Source: Massilia antarctica | GTDB lineage: Bacteria > Pseudomonadota > Gammaproteobacteria > Burkholderiales > Burkholderiaceae_D | Length of the DNA stretch: 64,000 nt | NCBI RefSeq assembly: GCF_015689335.1 | Contig: NZ_CP065053.1 | Span: 3,658,001 to 3,722,000 of the forward strand | Direction: 5' to 3' | Part shown: positions 26,922 to 37,035 of the stretch, piece by piece | Numbering within the stretch: the stretch's first letter is position 1 | Layout: every line of letters starts with the position of its first letter | Translations under genes and position numbers: made by a program | The notes under the pieces: model-generated | Seen by the model: only the letters and a program-made list of their open reading frames with translations | What the model was told of the DNA's origin: nothing | Database searches by the model: none

Positions 26922-27527
26922 TTGCTGCCCATTCTTCAAGCTGCAGGTTGGCCAATCTGGCCGTTGCTGATCGCCTCTCTCGTCGCTTTAGCCTTGATCG
27001 TCGAGCGCATTATTTATCTGCGCCGCGCCAAAATCCTGCCGCCGCAGCTGCTCGATGAAGTGGTGCGCGTCTATCACAACGGCAAAATCACCAAGGACGT
27101 GGTCGAGTCGCTCGAAAAGAACTCGCCGCTCGGCGCCGTGCTCGCCGCTGCCCTGCGCAATGTCGACGCGCCGCGCGAAGTGATGAAGGAATCGATCGAA
27201 GAAGCAGGGCGCGGCGTGGCCCACGTGCTGGAACGCTTCCTGACCACCTTGGGCACCATCGCCTCCCTCGCTCCGTTGATGGGCCTGTTCGGCACGGTGG
27301 TCGGCATGATCGAGATTTTCGGTTCCACCAGCTCGACCGGCGCCAATCCGGCCCAACTGGCACACGGGATTTCGGTGGCGCTGTACAACACCGGTTTCGG
27401 CCTGGCCATCGCCATGCCTTCCCTGGTTGCCTACCGCCACTTCCGCGCCCTGGTCGACAGCTTCATCATCGACATGGAATTGCAGGCAGTGAAGTTCGTC
27501 GACGTCGTGCACGGTGCCCGCAAATGA
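26922..27527 (+). CDS. exbB: MotA/TolQ/ExbB proton channel family protein
   Basis: 201 residues with three membrane segments (about 10-30, 110-130 and 150-172) and the conserved GTVVGMIEIF and NTGFGLAIAMP motifs of ExbB/TolQ. With ExbD it forms the proton-driven motor that energises TonB and receptors such as the BtuB in this window. It starts with TTG: AGGAG at 26911-26915 lies six bases before it, and no ATG occurs until well inside the protein. It overlaps exbD by ATGA. The promoter must lie within or next to the DnaA/IHF array. Confidence 0.93.
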   Translation: MLPILQAAGWPIWPLLIASLVALALIVERIIYLRRAKILPPQLLDEVVRVYHNGKITKDVVESLEKNSPLGAVLAAALRNVDAPREVMKESIEEAGRGVAHVLERFLTTLGTIASLAPLMGLFGTVVGMIEIFGSTSSTGANPAQLAHGISVALYNTGFGLAIAMPSLVAYRHFRALVDSFIIDMELQAVKFVDVVHGARK

Positions 27528-27967
27528 TGAACTTTCGCCGCGGCCAGAAACGTGAAGATCCAGAGATCAATCTGATCCCCTTCATCGACGTGCTGCTGGT
27601 GGTGCTGATTTTCCTGATGGTCACGACCACCTACAGCAAGTTTACCGAGTTGAAAATTACCCTGCCGACCGCCGACGCCGAAAAGGCGCTGGAAAAGCCG
27701 TTCGAACTGAACGTCACGGTCGATGCCAAGGGTAACTACACGATCAACAACCAGCCGGTCTCGTTCAGTAACGTCGCCAACCTGGCGGCCGACCTGAAAA
27801 CGGCCGCTGCGGCCGGCCAGGCGGCGGCCGGCGAGAAGAGCCCGGTCGTGGTCATCAACGCCGACCAGTTCGCGATGCACCAGATGGTCATCAACGTGAT
27901 GGAAGCGGCGCGCATGGCAGGCTACGACAAGCTGACCTTCGCCGCCCAGACCGGCGAGAAGAAGTAA
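27524..27967 (+). CDS. exbD: Biopolymer transport protein ExbD
   Basis: 147 residues. A short cytoplasmic start is followed by one membrane helix, INLIPFIDVLLVVLIFLMV, with the essential proton-carrying Asp (PFIDVLLV) conserved. A periplasmic domain follows. It is translationally coupled to exbB. A (A/G)-rich loop at about 95-105 (TAAAAGQAAAGEK) is slightly longer than usual. Confidence 0.93.
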   Translation: MMNFRRGQKREDPEINLIPFIDVLLVVLIFLMVTTTYSKFTELKITLPTADAEKALEKPFELNVTVDAKGNYTINNQPVSFSNVANLAADLKTAAAAGQAAAGEKSPVVVINADQFAMHQMVINVMEAARMAGYDKLTFAAQTGEKK

Positions 27968-28000
27968 GCAGCGCAGGCGAAGCGATTCGCCTGCCGCCTC

Positions 28001-29077
28001 ATGGCTTCCCCCTCATCCTCCTCCCTCGAAACGACGCTACAGCGCGCCTGGCAGCGCCGCGGCGCGCTCGCTTGCGCGCTGTGGCCGCTTTCCCTGCTGT
28101 TCCGCGCGCTGAGCGGCCTGCGCGCGCTGCTGTATCGCTTCGGCCTGCTGCGCTCGACCCGGCTGCCGGTGCCGGTCATCGTGGTCGGTAATATTTTTAT
28201 CGGCGGCACCGGCAAGACCCCGCTGACGATCTGGCTGGCCGATGCCTTGCGCGGCGCCGGCTTCACACCAGGCATCATCTCGCGCGGCCACGGCGGCGCT
28301 GATGGCGCGTCGCCTAGCGCGTCGCATAGCGCGTCGCGTAGCGCCCCGCGCGCGGTCACATCGGACTCCAGCGCGCGCGAGGTCGGCGACGAGCCGCTCC
28401 TGATCGCGCGCCGCAGCGGCTGCCCGGTGGTGGTGGGGCGCGACCGCAGCGCCGCCGGCCGCGCCTTGCTGGCCGCCCATCCCGAGGTCGACGTGATCCT
28501 CACCGACGACGGCCTGCAGCACTACGCCCTGCGCCGCGATATCGAAATCATGCTGTTCGATGGACGCGGCACCGGCAATGGCTGGCTGCTGCCGGCCGGA
28601 CCGCTGCGCGAGGCGCCGTCGCGCCGGCGCGACTTCACCATCGTCAATGCGCCCGAACTGACGCCGGCCTTGCGCCAGGCGGTCGGCGGCGTCCCGTTCC
28701 GCATGCAGCTGGCGGGCGGGTTCGCCGAGCCTTTGGCGCGTCCGGGCGAGCGCGTGCCGCTGGCCAGCCTGGCTGGCCGCCGCCTGGTTGCCGCCTGCGG
28801 CATCGGCAATCCGCAGCGCTTCTTCGCCCTGCTGCGCGGCGCCGGCCTGGAGGTGCTTGAGCTGGCGCTGCCGGACCATCACGATTTCCTCGACCAGCCA
28901 TTTGCCGCCCTTGAAGCGGACTGCATCCTGATCACCGAGAAGGATGCAGTAAAATGTGCGCAAATTGAAAATCTCAAAAACGACCCGAGACTGTGGGTCG
29001 TACCGGTGACGGCGCAGCTCGATGCCGCGCTGGCCGAACAAATTGTGGAGAAATGTCGTGGATGCTCGACTGCTTGA
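28001..29077 (+). CDS. lpxK: Tetraacyldisaccharide 4'-kinase
   Basis: 358 residues. N-terminal membrane-associated helices are followed by the P-loop GGTGKTP (68-74), SRGHGG (about 95-99), [12 protein letters not shown] and a C-terminal ITEKDAVKC. It phosphorylates the lipid A disaccharide at the inner membrane. Between SRGHGG and VGDEPLL the protein carries [14 protein letters not shown], encoded by three copies of a 12-bp repeat (about 28306-28345). This extends a loop that is shorter in the homologues I know. It lies in the conserved exbBD-lpxK-ycaR-kdsB order. Confidence 0.94.
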   Translation: MASPSSSSLETTLQRAWQRRGALACALWPLSLLFRALSGLRALLYRFGLLRSTRLPVPVIVVGNIFIGGTGKTPLTIWLADALRGAGFTPGIISRGHGGADGASPSASHSASRSAPRAVTSDSSAREVGDEPLLIARRSGCPVVVGRDRSAAGRALLAAHPEVDVILTDDGLQHYALRRDIEIMLFDGRGTGNGWLLPAGPLREAPSRRRDFTIVNAPELTPALRQAVGGVPFRMQLAGGFAEPLARPGERVPLASLAGRRLVAACGIGNPQRFFALLRGAGLEVLELALPDHHDFLDQPFAALEADCILITEKDAVKCAQIENLKNDPRLWVVPVTAQLDAALAEQIVEKCRGCSTA

Positions 29078-29228
29078 TATCCTGGTCTGCCCTGTATGCA
29101 AGGGTCCGCTCGAACTGGACAAAAAGGCCCAGGAACTGATTTGCCGCGGCGACCGCCTGGCGTTTCCTATCCGCGACGGCATTCCCATCATGTGGGCCGA
29201 CCAGGCGCGCAAGATCGAAGCGCTGTAG
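29058..29228 (+). CDS. ycaR: Trm112-family zinc-binding protein
   Basis: 56 residues. CPVC plus a later ICRG provide zinc-ligand cysteines. The sequence [19 protein letters not shown] is the classic YcaR/Trm112 start. It begins with GTG at 29058, supported by GGAG at 29047-29050, and overlaps the end of lpxK by 20 bases. In yeast Trm112 activates methyltransferases. The bacterial role is unclear, but the lpxK-kdsB context is widespread. Confidence 0.92.
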   Translation: MDARLLDILVCPVCKGPLELDKKAQELICRGDRLAFPIRDGIPIMWADQARKIEAL

Positions 29229-29231
29229 GCG

Positions 29232-29984
29232 ATGGGGTTTATCGTCATCATTCCGGCGCGCCTGGCCTCGACCCGGCTGCCGAACAAGCCGCTGGCCGAC
29301 CTGGGCGGTAAACCGATGGTGGTGCGCGTGGCCGAACGCGCCGCGGCCTCGGGCGCGGCGCGCATCATTGTCGCCACCGACCACGAGACCATCGCCGCCG
29401 CCTGCCGCGCGCACGGGGTGGAAGTGTGCATGACCCGCGCCGACCATCCGTCCGGCACCGACCGCATCGCCGAAGTGGCGCGCGCGCTGGAGCTGGCGCC
29501 GGATACGGTGGTGGTCAACCTGCAGGGCGACGAGCCCCTGATCGACCCGGCGCTGCTGGCCGCCACCGCCGCCAGGGTCGGGGTGGACGTGCCGATGGCC
29601 ACCTGCGCCCATCCGCTGCACGAGGCCGCCGACGCCTTCAATCCGAATGTGGTCAAGGTGGTGCTCGACAAGGCCGGGCGCGCCCTGTATTTTTCGCGCG
29701 CCACGATTCCCTGGCACCGCGACGGCTTCGCGCAGTCGCGCGAGAGCTTGCCGGCGGCGTATGCGGCGCTGCGCCATATCGGCCTGTACGCGTACACCAA
29801 CGCCTTCCTGCAAACCTATCCGACCCTGGAGCCGGCACCGCTCGAAGCGATGGAAGCGCTGGAACAATTGCGCGTGCTGTGGCATGGCTATCCGATCGCC
29901 GTGCACGTGACCGACAGCGCCCCGGCGGCCGGTGTCGACACCCCCGAGGATCTCGAACGAGTACGCCGGCATTACCCGGATTAG
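29232..29984 (+). CDS. kdsB: 3-deoxy-manno-octulosonate cytidylyltransferase
   Basis: 250 residues. The nucleotide-binding start [17 protein letters not shown], the VATDHETI strand, [14 protein letters not shown] and NLQGDEPLI are all present. It activates KDO as CMP-KDO for lipopolysaccharide core synthesis. It follows ycaR by three bases. Confidence 0.96.
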   Translation: MGFIVIIPARLASTRLPNKPLADLGGKPMVVRVAERAAASGAARIIVATDHETIAAACRAHGVEVCMTRADHPSGTDRIAEVARALELAPDTVVVNLQGDEPLIDPALLAATAARVGVDVPMATCAHPLHEAADAFNPNVVKVVLDKAGRALYFSRATIPWHRDGFAQSRESLPAAYAALRHIGLYAYTNAFLQTYPTLEPAPLEAMEALEQLRVLWHGYPIAVHVTDSAPAAGVDTPEDLERVRRHYPD

Positions 29985-30036
29985 CTTTGCTACAGCGCAG
30001 CACTTGTAGCGGTTCTCATCGGTAACCGACGCATAG

Positions 30037-30828
<792 letters not shown>

Positions 30829-30838
30829 TCGGTACAAG

Positions 30839-30862
30839 AGCGGACTTCGGGTCCGCTTTTTT
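30839..30862 (+). terminator. Rho-independent terminator after adk
   Basis: The stem AGCGGAC / GTCCGCT with loop TTCGG is followed by a run of T. Confidence 0.9.
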
Positions 30863-31054
30863 GATGGCCGCGCCCTGCGGCCATGTCGTGCACTGAATGT
30901 CTTGCCATGCCGCCCCGCGCGGCCGGCGTTCCCGGTTTTTTAAGATTCAAGGTTTTGCAGTACGCAGTGAGCTTGGCCCATCTCTTTCACATGTGGTTGG
31001 AGCGGTCTTTCAAATGTGTTGTTGTGTTACTTGATAAAAAAGCGAGGGGACGAT

Positions 31055-33214
31055 ATGGCAGCAAAATTTCTTGTCTTTGCAGTTGTGTGCGGCGTCATTG
31101 CCGTGATTTATGGATTAGTCACGCGCAGCTGGATTCTGCGCCAGGACCCGGGCAACGCCCGCATGCAGGCCATCGCCCAGGCCATCCAGGAAGGTGCCGC
31201 CGCCTACCTCGGGCGCCAGTACCGCACCATCGGCATGGTCGGCGTGGTGCTGCTGATCGCCATCGGTGTGCTGCTCGATCTCAATACCGCGATCGGTTTC
31301 CTGATCGGCGCGGTGCTCTCCGGCGCCTGCGGCTTCATCGGCATGAATGTGTCGGTGCGCGCCAATGTGCGCACCGCCCAGGCCGCCACGCGCGGCATGA
31401 ACGAAGCGCTCGACGTCGCCTTCAAGGGCGGGGCCATCACCGGCATGCTGGTGGTCGGCCTGGGATTGCTCGGCGTGACCCTGTTCTACTGGATGCTGAC
31501 GGCCCAGGCGGCCGGCAGCAGCGCCAGCCAGCATGACGTCATCAAGCCCCTGATCGGCCTGGCCTTCGGCGCCTCGCTCATTTCCATTTTCGCCCGTCTC
31601 GGCGGCGGCATCTTCACCAAGGGCGCCGACGTCGGCGCCGATCTGGTCGGCAAGGTCGAAGCCGGCATTCCCGAGGACGATCCGCGCAACCCCGCCGTGA
31701 TCGCCGATAACGTGGGCGACAATGTCGGCGACTGCGCCGGCATGGCCGCCGACCTGTTCGAAACCTATGTGGTGACCCTGATCGCCACCATGCTGTTGGG
31801 CGCGCTGATGATGGCGACGCCGGGCGGCGAAGCGGTCATTTATCCGTTGCTGCTGGGGGCGGTGTCGATCATCGGCTCGATCGTCGGCTGCTCCTTGGTC
31901 AAGGCCAAGCCGGGCAAGAAGATCATGTCGGCCCTGTACACCGGCCTGTGGTGGGCCGCCGGCCTGTCGCTGATCGGCTTTGCCGCCGTCACCTGGCTGG
32001 TCTGGGGCGACGACGCCATGCGCATGAAGATGATGGGCTGCGCGCTGGTCGGCATCGTCCTCACCGGCCTGATGGTCTACATCACCGAGTACTACACCGG
32101 CACCGACTTCAAACCCGTCAAGCATATCGCCGAAGCGTCCACCACCGGCCACGGCACCAACATCATCGCCGGCCTGGGCGTGTCGATGAAGTCGACCGCC
32201 TACCCGGTGCTGGCCGTGTGCGCCGCCATCCTGGCGTCCTACCAGATGGCGCAGCTGTACGGCATCGCCATTGCCGCCACGTCGATGCTGTCGATGGCCG
32301 GCATCGTGGTCGCGCTCGACGCCTACGGGCCAATTACGGATAACGCCGGCGGCATCGCCGAAATGTCGGGCATGCCCGAATCGGTGCGCGCCATTACCGA
32401 CCCGCTGGATGCGGTCGGCAACACCACCAAGGCCGTCACCAAGGGTTACGCCATCGGTTCGGCCGGGCTGGCCGCGCTGGTGCTGTTCGCCGACTACACC
32501 CACGCCCTGGAGTCGGTCGGCAAGCAAGTCTCGTTCGACCTGTCGAACCCGATGGTGATCGTCGGCCTGTTCATCGGCGGCCTGATTCCCTACCTGTTCG
32601 GCGCCATGGCGATGGAAGCGGTGGGGCGTGCCGCCGGCGCCGTGGTGGTCGAAGTGCGGCGCCAGTTCCGCGACATCAAGGGCATCATGGACGGCACCGG
32701 CAAGCCCGAATACGACAAGGCGGTCGACATGCTGACCGCCTCGGCCATCAAGGAAATGATCCTGCCATCCTTGCTGCCGGTGGTGGTGCCGGTCGTGGTC
32801 GGCATGCTGCTCGGGCCGGCCGCGCTGGGCGGGCTGCTGATGGGTACCATCGTCACCGGCCTGTTCGTGGCCATTTCCATGACCACCGGCGGCGGCGCCT
32901 GGGACAACGCCAAGAAATACATCGAGGACGGCCACTTCGGCGGCAAGGGCTCGGAAGCGCACAAGGCCGCCGTCACCGGCGACACCGTGGGCGACCCGTA
33001 CAAGGATACCGCCGGCCCGGCCGTCAATCCGCTCATTAAAATCATCAATATCGTGGCCTTGCTGTTGGTGCCGTTGTTGCCGGCCGCCGGCTGGGTCGCG
33101 GTGACGGTGCCGGCGCATGCGCCGATCAATACAGTGGTGCCGGGTCCGGTGGCCCATATGGCACCGGCGCCGCTGCCAGCCACCCTGGCCGCCGCGCCCG
33201 CACCCGCGCCCTGA
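31055..33214 (+). CDS. hppA: Membrane-bound H+-translocating pyrophosphatase, K+-independent type
   Basis: 719 residues with about 16 membrane helices. The catalytic loops are [13 protein letters not shown] with [20 protein letters not shown], and [19 protein letters not shown] near the C-terminus. The [15 protein letters not shown] stretch carries Lys where K+-dependent enzymes have Ala, so this should be the K+-independent, proton-pumping class. It couples pyrophosphate hydrolysis to proton export. GAGGGG precedes the ATG. A 20-residue Pro/Ala tail follows the last helix. The 190 bp upstream hold the adk terminator and the presumed promoter. Confidence 0.95.
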   Translation: MAAKFLVFAVVCGVIAVIYGLVTRSWILRQDPGNARMQAIAQAIQEGAAAYLGRQYRTIGMVGVVLLIAIGVLLDLNTAIGFLIGAVLSGACGFIGMNVSVRANVRTAQAATRGMNEALDVAFKGGAITGMLVVGLGLLGVTLFYWMLTAQAAGSSASQHDVIKPLIGLAFGASLISIFARLGGGIFTKGADVGADLVGKVEAGIPEDDPRNPAVIADNVGDNVGDCAGMAADLFETYVVTLIATMLLGALMMATPGGEAVIYPLLLGAVSIIGSIVGCSLVKAKPGKKIMSALYTGLWWAAGLSLIGFAAVTWLVWGDDAMRMKMMGCALVGIVLTGLMVYITEYYTGTDFKPVKHIAEASTTGHGTNIIAGLGVSMKSTAYPVLAVCAAILASYQMAQLYGIAIAATSMLSMAGIVVALDAYGPITDNAGGIAEMSGMPESVRAITDPLDAVGNTTKAVTKGYAIGSAGLAALVLFADYTHALESVGKQVSFDLSNPMVIVGLFIGGLIPYLFGAMAMEAVGRAAGAVVVEVRRQFRDIKGIMDGTGKPEYDKAVDMLTASAIKEMILPSLLPVVVPVVVGMLLGPAALGGLLMGTIVTGLFVAISMTTGGGAWDNAKKYIEDGHFGGKGSEAHKAAVTGDTVGDPYKDTAGPAVNPLIKIINIVALLLVPLLPAAGWVAVTVPAHAPINTVVPGPVAHMAPAPLPATLAAAPAPAP

Positions 33215-33264
33215 GCTGCCTCACGCTTGCCTGGCCCGGCATCCGCCCGGGCCAGATATTTCTA

Positions 33265-33288
33265 GCAAAAAACTTATTATTGGGGTAA
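33265..33288 (+). promoter_or_regulatory. Shared upstream motif, copy A
   Basis: GCAAAAAA, seven bases, then TTGGGGTAA, about 45 bp before the NHL-type lipoprotein start. A near-identical arrangement precedes the PEP-CTERM gene (34782-34804). Possibly a common promoter or activator site. Sigma factor unknown. Confidence 0.35.
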
Positions 33289-33330
33289 CGTTCCTTCTTT
33301 GTTAATATTTCTTTTGGGAGGAATGCCAGT

Positions 33331-34686
33331 ATGAGTAACTTGACATCCCGCTTCAAGCGCAGCGGCACCCTTGCCGGTGGCTTGCTTTGCCTTGCTGGCA
33401 TGACTGCCTGCGGCAGCGACGACAACACCACACAAGTCAAGCAGCCCGATCCGGTGGTCGCGCCGCAGCCGGTGACGGCGGCCAGCATCACGACCCAGCC
33501 TAGGACGCAAGCAGTGCAAGCCGGTCAGCCAGCCACGTTTTCCGTGGTCGCCAGCGGCTCCGGCACGCTCAGTTACCAATGGTGGCGCAACGGCGCGGCC
33601 GTTGCCGGCGCCACCAGTGCCATCTACACCACCCTGGCGGCCACCCTGGCCGACAGCGGCGACGTGCTCAGCGTGGTCGTGCGTAACGAGGCCGGCACCG
33701 TCAACAGCGATGCCGTCGCCCTGCAGGTGGACGGCATCGGCGCGCGTGTCCTGGCCGGCGGCGCGGTCGAACCGACCCGTGCCCAGGTCGACGGGGTCGG
33801 CAAGCAGGCGCGCTTTCTCGCCGCCGGGCCGGTCGTGAACGATGGCGCCGGCAATTTGTTGCTGGTCGATACAGGCGTCAAGGCGGTGCGCAAGATCACA
33901 CAAGCCGGCGTGGTGAGCACCGCCATCGTCGGCGGGACGACCACATCGGCACTGCGTTCCCCGCGCGATATCGCCGCTGGCGCCAACGGCGTGACGTATG
34001 TCATCGACGGCATCGATGAATCGGCGTCGACGCTCGTGCGCAAGCTCGGCGCCGATGGCGTGGCCAGCACCATCGAGCTAGGTGTCACGCCAGGCGACCC
34101 GGCCGGCACCGGCGTCGCGCCGCCAGCGTTTACCGCGATGGCCACCGACCTTGCCGGCAATCTGTACGTTGCCAGCGAAGTCACGCGCCCCGGCGAGCCG
34201 GAGTGCAGTTCCTGCTTTAAACGCGGCATCGTGCGCAAAGTGGCCCCGGATGGCAAGGTGACGATCGTGTTCGAAAACCTGGGCCCGCACGCCGTCGTCG
34301 CCACCATCACCGACCTGGCTGTCGACAGGAATGGCAAGCTGTTCGTGCTGGACGACAGGGGTATCCGCACCGTCGACGGCAGCGGCCTGCCGCTCACCTT
34401 GATGGGCAACGACCAGGCCTTCATCAAAGCCATCGCGGTCGATGCCAACGGCAATCTGTATTTCGCGACCGAGCCGTTCAGCGGCCGCCCGAGCACCTGG
34501 CCCATCGGCGCCATCGGCAAGATCGCGGCGGACGGCAAGGTATCGGTGGCGGTCGATCCGAACGGCAGCGATGCCCGCTTCAAGACGGCTGACTGGATCA
34601 CCAACCCGGCCGGTCTCGCCATCGACGCCGCCGGCGCCCTGTACGTGAGCGGCAACGGCCGCGTGCTCAAGCTGGTCTTGCCGTAA
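33331..34686 (+). CDS. Lipoprotein with Ig-like domain and NHL-type beta-propeller
   Basis: 451 residues. The lipobox is LAGMTAC (Cys near 27). An Ig-like domain (about 50-132: TQPRTQAVQAGQPATFSVVAS and SYQWWRNG) is followed by a six-bladed NHL/SMP-30-like propeller with repeated DGAGNLLLVDTG, DLAGNLYVASE, DRNGKLFVLDD and DANGNLYFATE strands. Such proteins are surface or periplasmic binding scaffolds, and no catalytic site can be named. GGAGGA precedes the start. A strong terminator follows. Confidence 0.82.
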   Translation: MSNLTSRFKRSGTLAGGLLCLAGMTACGSDDNTTQVKQPDPVVAPQPVTAASITTQPRTQAVQAGQPATFSVVASGSGTLSYQWWRNGAAVAGATSAIYTTLAATLADSGDVLSVVVRNEAGTVNSDAVALQVDGIGARVLAGGAVEPTRAQVDGVGKQARFLAAGPVVNDGAGNLLLVDTGVKAVRKITQAGVVSTAIVGGTTTSALRSPRDIAAGANGVTYVIDGIDESASTLVRKLGADGVASTIELGVTPGDPAGTGVAPPAFTAMATDLAGNLYVASEVTRPGEPECSSCFKRGIVRKVAPDGKVTIVFENLGPHAVVATITDLAVDRNGKLFVLDDRGIRTVDGSGLPLTLMGNDQAFIKAIAVDANGNLYFATEPFSGRPSTWPIGAIGKIAADGKVSVAVDPNGSDARFKTADWITNPAGLAIDAAGALYVSGNGRVLKLVLP

Positions 34687-34709
34687 ACCGGGGCGCAGTG
34701 CGTCTTCCA

Positions 34710-34747
34710 GGCCGTCCAGTCGCCCGACTGGACGGCCATTGTTTTGT
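34710..34747 (+). terminator. Rho-independent terminator after the NHL lipoprotein
   Basis: Perfect 13-bp arms (34710-34722 and 34725-34737; GGCCGTCCAGTCG on the left) are followed by TTGTTTTGTT. Confidence 0.88.
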
Positions 34748-34781
34748 TACGGCGCGAAGCTGACGCTTTAGCGCTACGCTT

Positions 34782-34804
34782 GCAAAAAATCATCGTTGGG
34801 ATAA
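34782..34804 (+). promoter_or_regulatory. Shared upstream motif, copy B
   Basis: GCAAAAAA, six bases, then TTGGGATAA, followed 26 bp later by TATTTCTTTT, the same string that follows copy A. It lies about 130 bp before the PEP-CTERM gene. Confidence 0.35.
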
Positions 34805-34932
34805 TATTTTTTTCGCAATAGCGACGTAGTATTTCTTTTCGTCGTTCTTGACGCTCATTCACTTCATTATTCGGCGAGACGACGAATCCCGGCCGCATCC
34901 CAGGCCGCTTCCCACCGTGACCGGAAGGACGA

Positions 34933-35649
34933 ATGATGAACATGATGATACGGCTGCTCGTTACGGCAGCGCTTGCTTTAGCCTCTGTCAGCGCCGCCCA
35001 CGCCACCTCTCGCATCGACACAGTCGCCTTTTCGATCGTCGACCAGTGGGGCGCTTCGCCCGATATGCTGCTCTACAACAGCAACGGCCTGACCCGGATC
35101 GGCTTGAGCTCGGCCGCCAGCAGCCTCGGCGCCTACACCTCGCGCTACAGCGAAGGCAATTTTTACGCCGGCCTGTTCGAGTTGACCGTCCATGCCGGCT
35201 ATTACGTGACCGGGTTTGCGTTTTCCGGCACCTTCGAGGGCGCGCTCGACGTGGCGAGCAATCCCAACGGCACGCCGGGCAACGGCTATGCCTTCAACTC
35301 CGGCAATATCGAGTTCAGCGCCGGCTCGCGCCCCTATGGCGTGTTCTATGGCGAGCATACGCAGCGGGTCGACATGCTCGACGGCGCGATTCCGTTCACG
35401 ATGTCCAGCGGACATGTATCCTTGACCACTGATTTCAACCTGTCGCTGCAAGGCTTGATCATGGTGTCGGCCTACCCGAGCGTCACGCCGCAGTATCCGT
35501 CAGGCATTGATTCCTTCGCCAGCCTGCGGGTCGCCAACCCGATGTTGACGATTTATACCTCGGCTGTTCCCGAGCCGGCAAGCTACGGCATGCTGCTCGC
35601 CGGCGCGGCGGTCATCGGCCTGGTGCGCCGTCGCCGCCGCCCTGCCTGA
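34933..35649 (+). CDS. PEP-CTERM sorting domain protein
   Basis: 238 residues. The signal peptide ends ASVSAAHA. A beta-rich body with no known domain is followed by the C-terminal sorting tail VPEPASYGMLLAGAAVIGLV and a basic RRRRR end. PEP-CTERM tails are recognised by exosortase (EpsH), which anchors or releases the protein during exopolysaccharide-associated surface sorting. No exosortase is in the window. ATGs at 34933 and 34936 are both possible; AAGGA at 34925 fits the second better. Confidence 0.9.
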   Translation: MMNMMIRLLVTAALALASVSAAHATSRIDTVAFSIVDQWGASPDMLLYNSNGLTRIGLSSAASSLGAYTSRYSEGNFYAGLFELTVHAGYYVTGFAFSGTFEGALDVASNPNGTPGNGYAFNSGNIEFSAGSRPYGVFYGEHTQRVDMLDGAIPFTMSSGHVSLTTDFNLSLQGLIMVSAYPSVTPQYPSGIDSFASLRVANPMLTIYTSAVPEPASYGMLLAGAAVIGLVRRRRRPA

Positions 35650-35655
35650 GGCGCA

Positions 35656-36954
35656 CTACAGCACGCACATCCGGTTCGCTTCCGCGCGCAGCGAGGCGCG
35701 GAAGTCCGGATGGGCAATCGCGATCAGCGCCTGCGCGCGCTGCTTGGCCGACTTGCCGCGCAACTGCGCCACCCCATACTCGGTCACCACATAATTGATG
35801 TCGTTCTTGCTGGTGGTGGCGTGGGTGCCTGGCGTGAGCATGGGCACGATGCGCGAAATGGTGTTGTCCTTGGCCGTCGACGGCAGCACGATGAACGACT
35901 TGCCGCCGCGCGAACGGTTACCCGCCCTGACGAAATCGACCTGGCCGCCGGTGCCGGAATAGGGCAGGTGGGCGATGCTCTCGGAACCGCACTGGCCCAG
36001 CAGGTCGATCTGCAAGGTCGCGTTGATCGTCATCAGCTTGTCGTTTTGCGCCGCCAGGTAAGGGTCGTTGGTGAAGTTCGACGGATGCATCTCGATCATC
36101 GGATTGTGGTGCAAGAATTTGTACAGCTTTTGCGAACCGAGCGCGAAGGTCGCCACCATCTTGCCCGGCATGAAGGTCTTCCTGCGGTTGGTGACCGCGC
36201 CCGCCTCGATCAGGGTCAGGATGCCGTCGCCGATCATTTCGGTGTGGATGCCCAGGTCGTGCTTGGAGGTGAGCTGCATCACCACCGCGTCCGGAATGCC
36301 GCCGTAGCCGATCTGCAGGGTCGAGCCGTCGTCGATCATGTCGGCCACGTACTTGCCGATGGCTTCCTGCACCGCGCCGATTTTCGGCAGTCCCACTTCC
36401 AGGATGGCATCGCCGCTCTCGACCAGCGCAGTCACCTGTGACACATGCACATGGCATTGGCCGTGCGCGAACGGCACGTTGGGATTGACTTCGAGGACGA
36501 CCGCGCGCGCCTTGGCGATGGCGGCCATGGTGTAGTCGACCGCCAGGCTCAGTGAGAAAAAACCCTGCTCGCTCATGGGCGAGGCCATGGCGAAGACCAC
36601 GTCGGCCGGCATCAGGCCCTGCTCGATCAGGCCGGGCAGCTCGGAAAAATAATTCGGGACGAAGTCGCACCAGCCGCCCTGGCCGGACGCGCGCGAGGCG
36701 CCGCCGAAAAACAGCGAGGCGTGGCGTACGTGGTGGGCGGTATCCTGGTCGAAGTAGCCGAACTTGCGCATGGCCAGGATCTGCGCCACCTTCACGTCGT
36801 GGAACTGCTGGCGCTGGGCTGACAAGGCGGTGAGCAGGGCGGGCGGCTCGCCCACGCCGGTCGGCACCACGATCATGTCGCCGTCGCGTACGAGGCGCAA
36901 GGCTTGCTCTGGTGTGGTCAGTTTTTGCTGATAAAGCTGGTGCGGGGTTTGCAT
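35656..36954 (-). CDS. Acetyl-CoA hydrolase/transferase family protein
   Basis: 432 residues, a class I CoA-transferase of the Cat1/4-hydroxybutyrate CoA-transferase type. Visible elements are VPTGVGEPPALL, FFGGASRASGQGGWCDFVPNYFSELP, the oxyanion-loop GYGGIPDAV, HTEMIGDGI with the catalytic-region Glu, and TGGQVDFVRAG at the C-terminal half. It moves CoA between carboxylates (for example acetate or succinate) or hydrolyses acetyl-CoA. Exact substrates cannot be set. AGGAG lies six bases before the ATG. It is a single gene, convergent with the PEP-CTERM gene. Confidence 0.9.
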   Translation of the reverse strand: MQTPHQLYQQKLTTPEQALRLVRDGDMIVVPTGVGEPPALLTALSAQRQQFHDVKVAQILAMRKFGYFDQDTAHHVRHASLFFGGASRASGQGGWCDFVPNYFSELPGLIEQGLMPADVVFAMASPMSEQGFFSLSLAVDYTMAAIAKARAVVLEVNPNVPFAHGQCHVHVSQVTALVESGDAILEVGLPKIGAVQEAIGKYVADMIDDGSTLQIGYGGIPDAVVMQLTSKHDLGIHTEMIGDGILTLIEAGAVTNRRKTFMPGKMVATFALGSQKLYKFLHHNPMIEMHPSNFTNDPYLAAQNDKLMTINATLQIDLLGQCGSESIAHLPYSGTGGQVDFVRAGNRSRGGKSFIVLPSTAKDNTISRIVPMLTPGTHATTSKNDINYVVTEYGVAQLRGKSAKQRAQALIAIAHPDFRASLRAEANRMCVL

Positions 36955-37035
36955 GGCTGTCTCCTTTATTATGGGTAAATAGTACCCCGGGAAACTGACC
37001 GAGCGCTTACTGCAAGCGCTGTGATGAAGCGGGCA

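Noticed and set aside
30863..31054. Glycine, TPP or other riboswitch upstream of hppA
   Set aside because: No conserved riboswitch core could be recognised. Only the adk terminator and an ordinary leader are visible.
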